From NCBI GenBank assembly GCA_020851015.1, contig JADZDN010000077.1, forward strand, positions 1 through 5,393: a stretch of DNA of 5,393 bases. Direction: 5' to 3'. The notes beneath the pieces were generated by a model that did not search any database, was not told the origin of the DNA, and was given only the letters and a program-made list of their open reading frames with translations. This stretch comes from Alphaproteobacteria bacterium (lineage in GTDB: Bacteria; Pseudomonadota; Alphaproteobacteria; JAEULC01). A program made the translations under genes and the position numbers. Positions 1-4,856 of this stretch are shown here, in pieces; position 1 is the first letter of the stretch; each line of letters starts with the position of its first letter.

Positions 1-427
1 GAAGCTCTTCTACGATAACTTCGCGGAGCAGTACCACATCCCCTTCATCCACAAGACAACGCTGAACCGGCAGAAGCGCAAGAACACGCCGCCGGAGCCA
101 TGCAACGGCAACTACGTCGCGCTCTACGTGCAGCATCCGGGCAGCCGGATGCTGCTCCAGGGCGACACCGGATTCCCGCCGATCGAGGGGCTGAAGGGCC
201 GCATCGCCGAGGGCACCTATTATCCCAGCTTGCACCCCTCGACGATGATGGGCTGGTGCATCGACGGCATGTGGTGGGTGCGCAGCGATCCCCTGGGGCC
301 CGAGCGCACGCGCATCGTCGCGGGAAGCTGCGTCCCGCGCAAGACGCGCGAGCGCAACGACTTCAGCGAGGTCTTGTGGATGAAGGGTATGTGGTACTGC
401 TCGGCGAAGTTCTCGTAGAAGAGCTTC
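1..427. repeat. Imperfect 66-bp inverted repeat (arms 1-66 and 362-427) formed by two opposed oxygenase gene copies
   Basis: Base 1 pairs with base 427 and base 66 with base 362. Over the 66 positions I count five mismatches (left-arm positions 16, 25, 40, 58 and 59); three fall at codon third positions. Both arms encode the same catalytic stretch, KLFY-D/E-NFAEQYHIPFIHKT-T/S-L, in opposite directions. The 295-bp spacer (67-361) is coding sequence of the + strand fragment. The left arm may continue beyond the window edge. The mismatches show that the arms come from two related but different genes, not from a perfect copy-back of one. Confidence 0.85.
2..418 (+). CDS. Rieske-type ring-hydroxylating oxygenase alpha subunit, internal catalytic-domain fragment (5' off window, 3' end broken)
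   Basis: The frame is open from base 2 and reads KLFYDNFAEQYHIPFIHKT at once. This is the mononuclear-iron segment of Rieske non-heme oxygenase alpha subunits, with two His ligands spaced HxxxxH and an acid three residues before the first. A typical alpha-subunit catalytic-domain sequence follows, including PSTMMGWCIDGMWWVRSDP and the PRKTRERNDFSEV strand, up to about base 373. From there to the TAG at 416-418 the frame only reads the antisense of the neighbouring oxygenase gene, so the last 15 or so residues are not native. The missing native tail, about 50-60 residues in the family, should carry the third iron ligand (Asp). The Rieske domain would lie left of the window. The gene is therefore broken at its 3' end and unlikely to make an active enzyme unless the junction is an assembly error. 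The family is secure; the substrate is unknown. Confidence 0.8.
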   Translation, partial: KLFYDNFAEQYHIPFIHKTTLNRQKRKNTPPEPCNGNYVALYVQHPGSRMLLQGDTGFPPIEGLKGRIAEGTYYPSLHPSTMMGWCIDGMWWVRSDPLGPERTRIVAGSCVPRKTRERNDFSEVLWMKGMWYCSAKFS

Positions 428-1017
428 CAGTTGCACTCCATCACCCATTCCTGGCGCCGCGCCACCACCAGGTCGTCCGGGTTGTAGCCCTTCGTATGGT
501 CGATGAAGTCGCCGAGATAGGTCTTGATGTCCGGCGCGTCCGCGGCGAAGCAGATGAAGATGAACCCGCCGACGACCTCGAGCCTCACCGGCGCCAGGTG
601 GTACTTCGCGGGATCGAAGGACTCGGTCTCCTCCATGAAAGGGGCGCCGATGAGGGCGCCGTCGAGATCGTAGGTCCAGGCGTGATACGGGCACTGCATC
701 TGCTTGCAGTTGCCCTCGCCCGTCATCACCGCCGAGCCGCGATGGCGGCAGGTATTGGCGAACCCGCGCACCTGGCCGTCCTTGCCGCGCACGATGATGG
801 TCGAGATGCCGACATAGTCGAACACGAAGTAGTCGCCGGGATTGGGAATGCGGTCCACGCGGTCGACGAAATTCCAGCAGCGCTTGAAGATGCGCTCGAC
901 TTCGCGCTGGTAGAACGTGTCCGATGTGTAGCACCAGGCCGGCAAAGTCTCGGCCTGCATCACCGGCTTGCGAACGTTCGCGTAGTGACGCGGATCGAAC
1001 AGGTCGATCGGCTGCAT
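220..1017 (-). CDS. Rieske-type ring-hydroxylating oxygenase alpha subunit, N-terminal part with chimeric, truncated C-terminus
   Basis: The alpha subunit takes electrons through its Rieske [2Fe-2S] cluster and activates O2 at a mononuclear iron in the cytoplasm. I start it at the ATG at 1017, which has GGAGGA six bases upstream; a GTG 18 bases earlier is in frame but lacks such a site. The Rieske domain shows C90-x-H92-x16-C109-x2-H112. The catalytic domain opens at about 150-200 and reaches N196-W197-K198, E206, H209 and H214. Native sequence stops near K219 (base 361). The remaining residues to the stop at 220-222 are antisense of the opposing oxygenase fragment. About half of a usual 400-450 residue protein is missing, including the third iron ligand. 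Glu rather than Asp at 206, as in the carnitine oxygenase CntA type, hints at a quaternary-ammonium or similar substrate, but that is only inference. The gene is divergent from the cyclodeaminase-family gene. Confidence 0.85.
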   Translation of the reverse strand: MQPIDLFDPRHYANVRKPVMQAETLPAWCYTSDTFYQREVERIFKRCWNFVDRVDRIPNPGDYFVFDYVGISTIIVRGKDGQVRGFANTCRHRGSAVMTGEGNCKQMQCPYHAWTYDLDGALIGAPFMEETESFDPAKYHLAPVRLEVVGGFIFICFAADAPDIKTYLGDFIDHTKGYNPDDLVVARRQEWVMECNWKLFYENFAEQYHIPFIHKTSLKSLRSRVLRGTQLPATMRVRSGPRGSLRTHHMPSMHQPIIVEGCKLG

Positions 1018-1035
1018 CGGCGTTCCTCCAGCCAC
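1018..1035 (-). promoter_or_regulatory. Ribosome binding site deciding the start of the - strand oxygenase gene
   Basis: On the - strand GGAGGA lies six bases before the ATG at 1017. This favours that ATG over the in-frame GTG at 1035, which sits upstream of the GGAGGA and has no purine-rich site at the right distance. The protein then begins MQPIDLFDPRHY. Confidence 0.7.
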
Positions 1036-1049
1036 GAATTCCTTGAGGG

Positions 1050-1079
1050 ATTGTAGGAGGAGCGGGCACGGCGTAACAA
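1050..1079 (-). promoter_or_regulatory. Candidate sigma70-like promoter for the - strand Rieske oxygenase gene
   Basis: Read on the - strand, TTGTTA (1079-1074; 4 of 6 to TTGACA) is followed after 18 bases by TACAAT (1055-1050; 5 of 6 to TATAAT). Transcription would begin near 1043, leaving about 25 bases of leader with the GGAGGA ribosome site before the ATG at 1017. This is the only AT-rich -10-like element in the 110-bp divergent gap. Confidence 0.45.
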
Positions 1080-1102
1080 GATGCGTTCGGCCTGGCGACG
1101 GT

Positions 1103-1123
1103 CGACGACCCTTCGTATCGCAT
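1103..1123. promoter_or_regulatory. Possible weak second IclR operator upstream of the cyclodeaminase-family gene
   Basis: GTATCGCAT at 1115-1123 matches 8 of 9 bases of the right half (GTATCGAAT) of the palindrome at 2980-3000. The left half position, CGACGACCC at 1103-1111, matches only 5 of 9. Overall 14 of 21 positions agree. The site would sit just before the start of the + strand gene, so the regulator two genes away could control it. One half-site in GC-rich DNA can occur by chance, so this is a weak call. Confidence 0.25.
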
Positions 1124-1142
1124 TCAAATGCGCCTGGAACCG

Positions 1143-2123
1143 ATGACCCGCGCCAAACCGCCTTCGCTGCTCTACCTCTCGCGCCACGACGTCGAGTCCC
1201 TGGCGATCGCGCCAGTCGAACTGGTCGACGCGGTCGAGCGCATGTTCCGCGCCAAGGCGGAGGGCCGCGCCGAGGGCACGCACAAGACGTCGCTCTATCC
1301 GGGCGAGGGACGCCTGCACCAGACCATGCTGGCGCGCGCGCAGGAGCCGCCCTACTTCGCGATCAAGTGCGTGGGGCTGTCGCCCGGGAACCATGCGCGC
1401 GGCCTGCCGCATATCGGCGCGCTGCTGGTGCTGCACGACGGCGAGACCGGCATGCCGGTATCCGTCATGGACGCGAACTGGCTGACGGCGATGCGCACCG
1501 CGGCGATGAGTGGCGCGGCGGCGCGGCGGCTGGCGCGGCCGGATAGCCGGTCGGTCGGCTTCGTCGCCTGCGGCGCCCAGGCCGAAAGCCATCTTGCGGT
1601 GATGCGCGCGCTGTTTCCGATCGAGCGGCTTGTCGCCTATGGGCGTCGGCGGGAAACCGCCGAAGCGTTGGCGGCATCGGCCGCCGCCGCAGGCATCGCG
1701 GCGACCGTCGCTGCCCGCGCCGAGGACGCCGTGCGCGGCATCGATATCGTGGTGACCAGCGTGCCGGCGGCGCCGGACCAGCGCCCCGAACTGGAGCAGG
1801 ACTGGCTGGCGCCGGGCAGCTTTGTCGCGATGGTCGATCTGGGACGGTCTTGGCGGAAGGACGGCTTCGCTGCGTTCGATCGGATCGCGACCGACGATCA
1901 CGGCCAGAGCGCCGCGCTCGGCAAGGCGGGCAAGCTGCCCTGGCCCGGCCCGTTCGCGGCCGATCTGGGCGAGCTGGTCTGCGGATCGAAGCCCGGCCGG
2001 ACCAGCGTGGCCGAGCGCACCGCCTTCCTGTTTCCCGGCTTCGCGCTGGGCGACCTAGCCGCCGGCGCGCTGATCTACGAGCGCGCGCGGTCCGTGGGGC
2101 GCGGGATCGTCCTGCCGCTCTAA
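1143..2123 (+). CDS. Ornithine cyclodeaminase/mu-crystallin family NAD(P)-dependent protein
   Basis: Family members are cytoplasmic Rossmann-fold enzymes: ornithine cyclodeaminase, alanine dehydrogenase of the archaeal type, cyclic ketimine and pyrroline-2-carboxylate reductases, and diamine synthases. Numbered from this ATG, the protein has 326 residues. It shows the substrate-side Lys (FAIKCVG, K75), the family signature LTAMRTAAMSGAA (about 114-126), a nucleotide-binding turn VGFVACGAQAESH (138-150), and the C-terminal GRTSVAERTAFLFPGFALGDLAAGALIYERA helix region. The true-cyclodeaminase motif D-x-PGK-x-EL is absent; the equivalent stretch is TDDHGQSAALGKAGKL, which resembles the reductase/dehydrogenase branch. 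I therefore avoid calling it ornithine cyclodeaminase. An ATG at 1128 adds five residues but has no ribosome site and abuts the possible operator; the ATG at 1143 has only a weak GGA. It is convergent with the IclR gene, 3 bp apart. The family is confident; the reaction is not. Confidence 0.85.
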   Translation: MTRAKPPSLLYLSRHDVESLAIAPVELVDAVERMFRAKAEGRAEGTHKTSLYPGEGRLHQTMLARAQEPPYFAIKCVGLSPGNHARGLPHIGALLVLHDGETGMPVSVMDANWLTAMRTAAMSGAAARRLARPDSRSVGFVACGAQAESHLAVMRALFPIERLVAYGRRRETAEALAASAAAAGIAATVAARAEDAVRGIDIVVTSVPAAPDQRPELEQDWLAPGSFVAMVDLGRSWRKDGFAAFDRIATDDHGQSAALGKAGKLPWPGPFAADLGELVCGSKPGRTSVAERTAFLFPGFALGDLAAGALIYERARSVGRGIVLPL

Positions 2124-2126
2124 GCC

Positions 2127-2939
2127 TCAGTCCGCTCCGGCGCCGAGCTCGGCCGAGATCACCCGCGCCGTTTCCAGCACCGTCGGCACCAGCTGCCGCC
2201 GCACATCGGCCAGGTTCCATCGCGTGGTCGGCACGGCGATGTTGACCGCCGCCACCGGCCGGCCGGCGGGATCCAAGACCGGCGCGGCGATCGACGTGTC
2301 GCCCAGATACGTCTCTTGCTCGGCGATCGCGTAACCGCGCTGGCGGATGTCGGCGAGAATGCGCATGAGCGCGTCGCGGTCGGTGACCGTGAACGGCGTC
2401 CAAGCCACGCGCTTCGAGCGGTCGATCATGTCCTGCGCCTCGTCCTCCGGCATGTAGGCCAGGATCGCGCGGCCGGTCGCGGTGCAGAACAGCGGCAGGC
2501 GCGTCCCCAGCACCACGTCGACGCTGACGACATGCCGGCTGGGCACGCGCGCGACATAGACGATCTGCAGCCCGTCGATCTCGGTCAGGTTCACGGTCTC
2601 TTCGCAGCGCTTGTTCGCATCGAGCAGGTGCGGCGTCGCGCGCGCCACCAGCTCGTCGCTGCGCAGGTACGCGAAGCCGAGCGCCAGCACCTGCGGCGAC
2701 AGGCCGTAGGCGCGCGTCTCCTTGTCCTGGCGCAGATAGCCGAGCGCGTGCAGCGTGTGCGTGAAGCGCTGTGCGGCGCTCTTGCTGAGGCCGGTGCGGC
2801 GCGCGACTTCGCCCAGCCCGAGCCGACGATGCGACGCGTCGTAGGCGCCGAGCACCTTCAATCCCTTCTCCAGCGAGCGGACGAACAGCGGCGATTGGCG
2901 CGGATCGCGCCGGGGTGTAGTCGTGGTGGTCGTTTCCAT
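2127..2939 (-). CDS. IclR-family transcriptional regulator
   Basis: This is a 270-residue regulator, the normal family length. A Thr run (residues 3-8) and a short basic stretch precede the winged helix-turn-helix (about 18-75: FVRSLEKGLKVL, then LGEVARRTGLSKSAAQRFTHTLHALGYL). The effector-binding domain follows (about 85-265) with the characteristic GTRLPLFCTATGRAILAYM (145-163) and a terminal SIAAPVLDPAGRPVAAVNIAVP strand pair. IclR proteins usually bind small carboxylic or aromatic pathway compounds and act on adjacent catabolic operons, often also repressing themselves. I chose the ATG at 2939; the frame stays open upstream to 3191, but that part lies antisense within the crotonase gene and past the predicted promoter. 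No strong ribosome site is seen (AGGGG is about 13 bases away). The gene is divergent from the crotonase pair, with the operator between them, so they are its probable target. Confidence 0.93.
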   Translation of the reverse strand: METTTTTTPRRDPRQSPLFVRSLEKGLKVLGAYDASHRRLGLGEVARRTGLSKSAAQRFTHTLHALGYLRQDKETRAYGLSPQVLALGFAYLRSDELVARATPHLLDANKRCEETVNLTEIDGLQIVYVARVPSRHVVSVDVVLGTRLPLFCTATGRAILAYMPEDEAQDMIDRSKRVAWTPFTVTDRDALMRILADIRQRGYAIAEQETYLGDTSIAAPVLDPAGRPVAAVNIAVPTTRWNLADVRRQLVPTVLETARVISAELGAGAD

Positions 2940-2944
2940 TGGCG

Positions 2945-2973
2945 TTGACAAGCCCCTAGGTGGATGGTTCCAT
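2945..2973 (+). promoter_or_regulatory. Possible promoter for the crotonase operon
   Basis: TTGACA at 2945-2950 is a perfect -35 consensus on the + strand, six bases from the IclR start codon. The best -10 at 17 bases, TTCCAT (2968-2973), matches only 3 of 6, so the promoter would be weak or activator-dependent. Its start point near 2980 would fall at the edge of the palindromic operator, so a bound repressor would block it. Confidence 0.3.
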
Positions 2974-2976
2974 ATC

Positions 2977-3005
2977 AGTATACGATACCTTGTATCGAAT
3001 GACGA
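2977..3005 (-). promoter_or_regulatory. Candidate promoter of the IclR-family gene
   Basis: On the - strand, TCGTCA (3005-3000; 4 of 6 to TTGACA), a 17-base spacer, and TATACT (2982-2977; 5 of 6 to TATAAT) form a plausible sigma70-like promoter. Transcription would start near 2970, about 30 bases before the ATG at 2939. The palindrome at 2980-3000 fills the spacer, the standard arrangement for autorepression. Confidence 0.5.
2980..3000. promoter_or_regulatory. Palindromic operator, probable IclR-family regulator binding site
   Basis: ATACGATAC and GTATCGAAT are separated by CTT (9-3-9). The inner six bases of each arm are perfect inverted copies (CGATAC/GTATCG), and the outer three add two further matches with one mismatch. 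The site is AT-rich against a GC-rich background. It lies between the divergent regulator and crotonase genes, inside the predicted regulator promoter. A short 3-bp-spaced palindrome is the type several IclR-family proteins bind, such as KdgR. Which protein binds here is inferred from position. Confidence 0.65.
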
Positions 3006-3018
3006 TAGGGGGAAATCG

Positions 3019-3864
3019 CTGAAACGGGAAGGGGTTTCGCCGCTCGACGTCGAAACAATCGGCGCGGTGCGGCGATTGACGCTAAACCGTCCGACGCGCC
3101 TCAACGCGCTGGACGCCGCCTTGCGACAGGCTTTGGTGGATGCGCTCGCCGCGGCCGCCGGCGATGACGGCGTGCGCGCGGTCATCATCACGGGCGCCGG
3201 CGACCGCGCGTTCTGCGCTGGTCAGGACCTCAACGAAAGCGAACAGCTGGGCGAAGAGGACAGCGCGGCTTGGCTTGAATCCTGGCGCAGCTTCTTCGAC
3301 GCCTTCGCCAACTTCCCGAAGCCGCTGGTTGCCGCGGTCAACGGGGTCGCGGCTGGCGGCGGCTTCGAGATCGCGATGCTGGCCCATCTGCGCGTCGCCG
3401 CCCCCGAGGCGCGATTCCTGATGGCCGAGATCAATATCGGCCTGCCCTGCATCGTTGGCAGCTTCCTGGTCCAGCAGCACCTGTTTTTCTCGCGCATGGT
3501 CGAGATCCTGCTGTCCGGCCGCAGCCTGGACTCGCGCGAGGCGCGCGAAATCGGCATGGTCCACCGGATCGCGCCGCGCGGCCGGCTGGAAGCCGCGGCG
3601 CTGGCGGCAGCGGAGCAGTTGGCCGCCAAGCCGCCGGTCGCGATGCGCCTGAACATCCAGCGCTTCAATGCCCTGCGCCGGGCCTCCATGACGAAGCTGG
3701 GGGTCGAGCAGGCGCTGCACCGCCTGCACAGCGAAGCCCTGCAAAGCGGCGAGCCGCAGCAGGTCATGGCGGAATTCCTGGCCGAGCGCGCGCGGCGCCG
3801 CGCGCAGTCCGAAAAAGCGAAATTCCCTCGGGCGGCCCGCGCCGCCCCACGCAAAGGAGCCTGA
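3019..3864 (+). CDS. Enoyl-CoA hydratase/isomerase (crotonase) family protein, first of two paralogs
   Basis: A crotonase-fold enzyme acting on acyl-CoA thioesters in the cytoplasm. Numbered from the CTG at 3019 it has 281 residues: the core strand RRLTLNRPTRLNAL (18-31), the first oxyanion-hole loop AFCAGQDL (64-71), the second loop NGVAAGGGFE (108-117), then AEINIG (136-141). E117 and E137 are 20 residues apart, as are the two catalytic glutamates of enoyl-CoA hydratase (E144 and E164 in the rat enzyme), so hydration is plausible. No ATG, GTG or TTG lies in frame where the paralog starts. The CTG at 3019 has AGGGGG six bases upstream and is my tentative start; an in-frame GTG at 2923 is inside the regulator gene and unlikely. 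Lysine and arginine are frequent after about residue 257. The stop is 4 bp before the second paralog, which points to one operon. Confidence 0.88.
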   Translation: MKREGVSPLDVETIGAVRRLTLNRPTRLNALDAALRQALVDALAAAAGDDGVRAVIITGAGDRAFCAGQDLNESEQLGEEDSAAWLESWRSFFDAFANFPKPLVAAVNGVAAGGGFEIAMLAHLRVAAPEARFLMAEINIGLPCIVGSFLVQQHLFFSRMVEILLSGRSLDSREAREIGMVHRIAPRGRLEAAALAAAEQLAAKPPVAMRLNIQRFNALRRASMTKLGVEQALHRLHSEALQSGEPQQVMAEFLAERARRRAQSEKAKFPRAARAAPRKGA

Positions 3865-3868
3865 ACCA

Positions 3869-4693
3869 ATGGCGGAATCTTCGGTGCTTTCCGAAGTGAA
3901 GGACGGCGTCGGCATCGTTACCCTCAACAAGCCGGAAAAGCTGAACGCATGGGACGGACCGATGCGCCTGGCCGTCAAGGCCGCGATCGAGGAGCTCAAT
4001 GCCGACAAATCGGTCCGCGCGATCATCCTTACCGGCGCCGGCGACCGCGCCTTCTGCGCCGGCCAGGATCTGGGCGAGACCAGCAAGTTCACCGGCGGCA
4101 GCGAGGGGGCAGCCTGGTTCGAGACCTGGCGGGCCTTCTACGATTGCCTGCGTAAATCCACCAAGCCGGTGGTCGCCGCGCTCAACGGCGTCGCCGCCGG
4201 ATCGGCCTTCCAGTTTGCCATGCTGTGCGACGTGCGGGTCGGCCATCCCGGCAGCCGGATGGGACAGCCAGAGATCAACTCGGGCATCCCCAGCGTGCTG
4301 GGGCCGCTGCTGATGATCGAGCGGCTGGGCCTGTCGCGGACGATCGATCTGACCCTCACCGGGCGCATGATGGAAGCCAAGGAATGCCAGCAGATCGGCC
4401 TGATGCACCACCTGGTCCCGCCGAAAAAGGGGATGGCCAAGGCAATGGAGGTGGCCAAGATGCTGGCCGCGAAGCCGCCGATCGCGATGCGGCTGAACAA
4501 GCAACGCTTCCGCGAGGTGACGCAACCGGCCTTCGACGAGGCGTTCCTCAACGGGCGGCGCATCCAGGAGGAGGCCTACGCCTCGGGCGAGCCGCAGGCC
4601 TCGATGGAGGCGTTCTTCGCCGCGCGCGCCAAGGCGAAGGCAGGGGCAAAGAAACCCCGGGCGAAGGCGCGCGCCAAGGCCGCGCGGCGGTAA
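3869..4693 (+). CDS. Enoyl-CoA hydratase/isomerase (crotonase) family protein, second paralog with Gln at the first catalytic position
   Basis: A 274-residue crotonase-fold protein that starts at ATG with AAGGAG (3854-3859) nine bases upstream, inside the end of the preceding gene; the 4-bp gap suggests translational coupling. Visible landmarks are IVTLNKPEKLNAW (16-28), the oxyanion loop AFCAGQDLGE (61-70), NGVAAGSAFQFAMLCDVRV (106-124) and GQPEINSG (132-139). Aligned with enoyl-CoA hydratase, the first catalytic Glu is Gln (Q115) while the second is kept (E135). Members with only the second acid are often isomerases or other CoA-chemistry enzymes, so plain hydratase activity is doubtful. 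The tail from about 254 is almost only Lys, Arg, Ala and Gly. It is close to the upstream gene: 18 of 22 residues are identical around the first oxyanion loop. Tandem duplication followed by specialisation is the simplest reading. The CoA substrate cannot be told. Confidence 0.92.
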   Translation: MAESSVLSEVKDGVGIVTLNKPEKLNAWDGPMRLAVKAAIEELNADKSVRAIILTGAGDRAFCAGQDLGETSKFTGGSEGAAWFETWRAFYDCLRKSTKPVVAALNGVAAGSAFQFAMLCDVRVGHPGSRMGQPEINSGIPSVLGPLLMIERLGLSRTIDLTLTGRMMEAKECQQIGLMHHLVPPKKGMAKAMEVAKMLAAKPPIAMRLNKQRFREVTQPAFDEAFLNGRRIQEEAYASGEPQASMEAFFAARAKAKAGAKKPRAKARAKAARR

Positions 4694-4707
4694 AGGCCAG
4701 GGATTCG

Positions 4708-4736
4708 TTGCCGATAACCAGTTTCAATCCTAACAT
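4708..4736 (+). promoter_or_regulatory. Possible promoter for the solute-binding protein gene
   Basis: TTGCCG (4708-4713; 4 of 6 to consensus), a 17-base spacer and TAACAT (4731-4736; 4 of 6) lie in the 163-bp gap between the crotonase operon and the binding-protein gene. This would leave a leader of roughly 110 bases. Read-through from the crotonase operon is equally possible, because no terminator is visible in the gap. Confidence 0.3.
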
Positions 4737-4844
4737 GGCGGCGGAGACAAGGCGCCGGCCTTTCGCCGCATCGCGAACGCAGAACGGCGCCGTAGCAAGC
4801 ATCTGAAACGCAACACATGGGCTCGCGCAAAGAGCTCGCATTGC

Positions 4845-4851
4845 AAGGAGG
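4845..4851 (+). promoter_or_regulatory. Strong ribosome binding site of the solute-binding protein gene
   Basis: AAGGAGG lies five bases before the ATG at 4857. It fixes that start over the ATG at 4817, which opens a different, arginine-rich frame and has no ribosome site. Confidence 0.75.
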
Positions 4852-4856
4852 AAAGC

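Noticed and set aside
100..1056. Long + strand open frame (318 codons) across the oxygenase region
   Set aside because: It is arginine/histidine-rich with no family features and runs antisense to the Rieske motifs on the - strand; a GC-rich shadow frame.
2124..2126. Terminator between the convergent cyclodeaminase-family and IclR genes
   Set aside because: Only 3 bp separate the stop codons and no stem with a T-run is evident in the flanking sequence.
960..2403. Long - strand open frames opposite the cyclodeaminase-family gene
   Set aside because: The translations are Arg/Ala-rich and low in complexity, and lie opposite a gene with clear family motifs.
2923..3018. GTG start at 2923 for the first crotonase
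   Set aside because: It lies inside the regulator coding region, upstream of the likely transcription start, and would add a tail absent from the paralog.
2940..3191. Upstream extension of the IclR gene to a start at 3191
   Set aside because: The extra 84 residues are antisense to the crotonase and cross the promoter and operator; the ATG at 2939 gives the normal family length.
3082..4525. Long - strand open frames opposite the two crotonase genes
   Set aside because: They mirror conserved crotonase codons on the + strand and show no protein family features of their own.
4751..4791. GGCGCCG and CGGCGCC inverted repeat in the gap after the crotonase operon, considered as a terminator
   Set aside because: The loop is 27 bases, GGCGCC is self-palindromic and common in GC-rich DNA, and no T-run follows.
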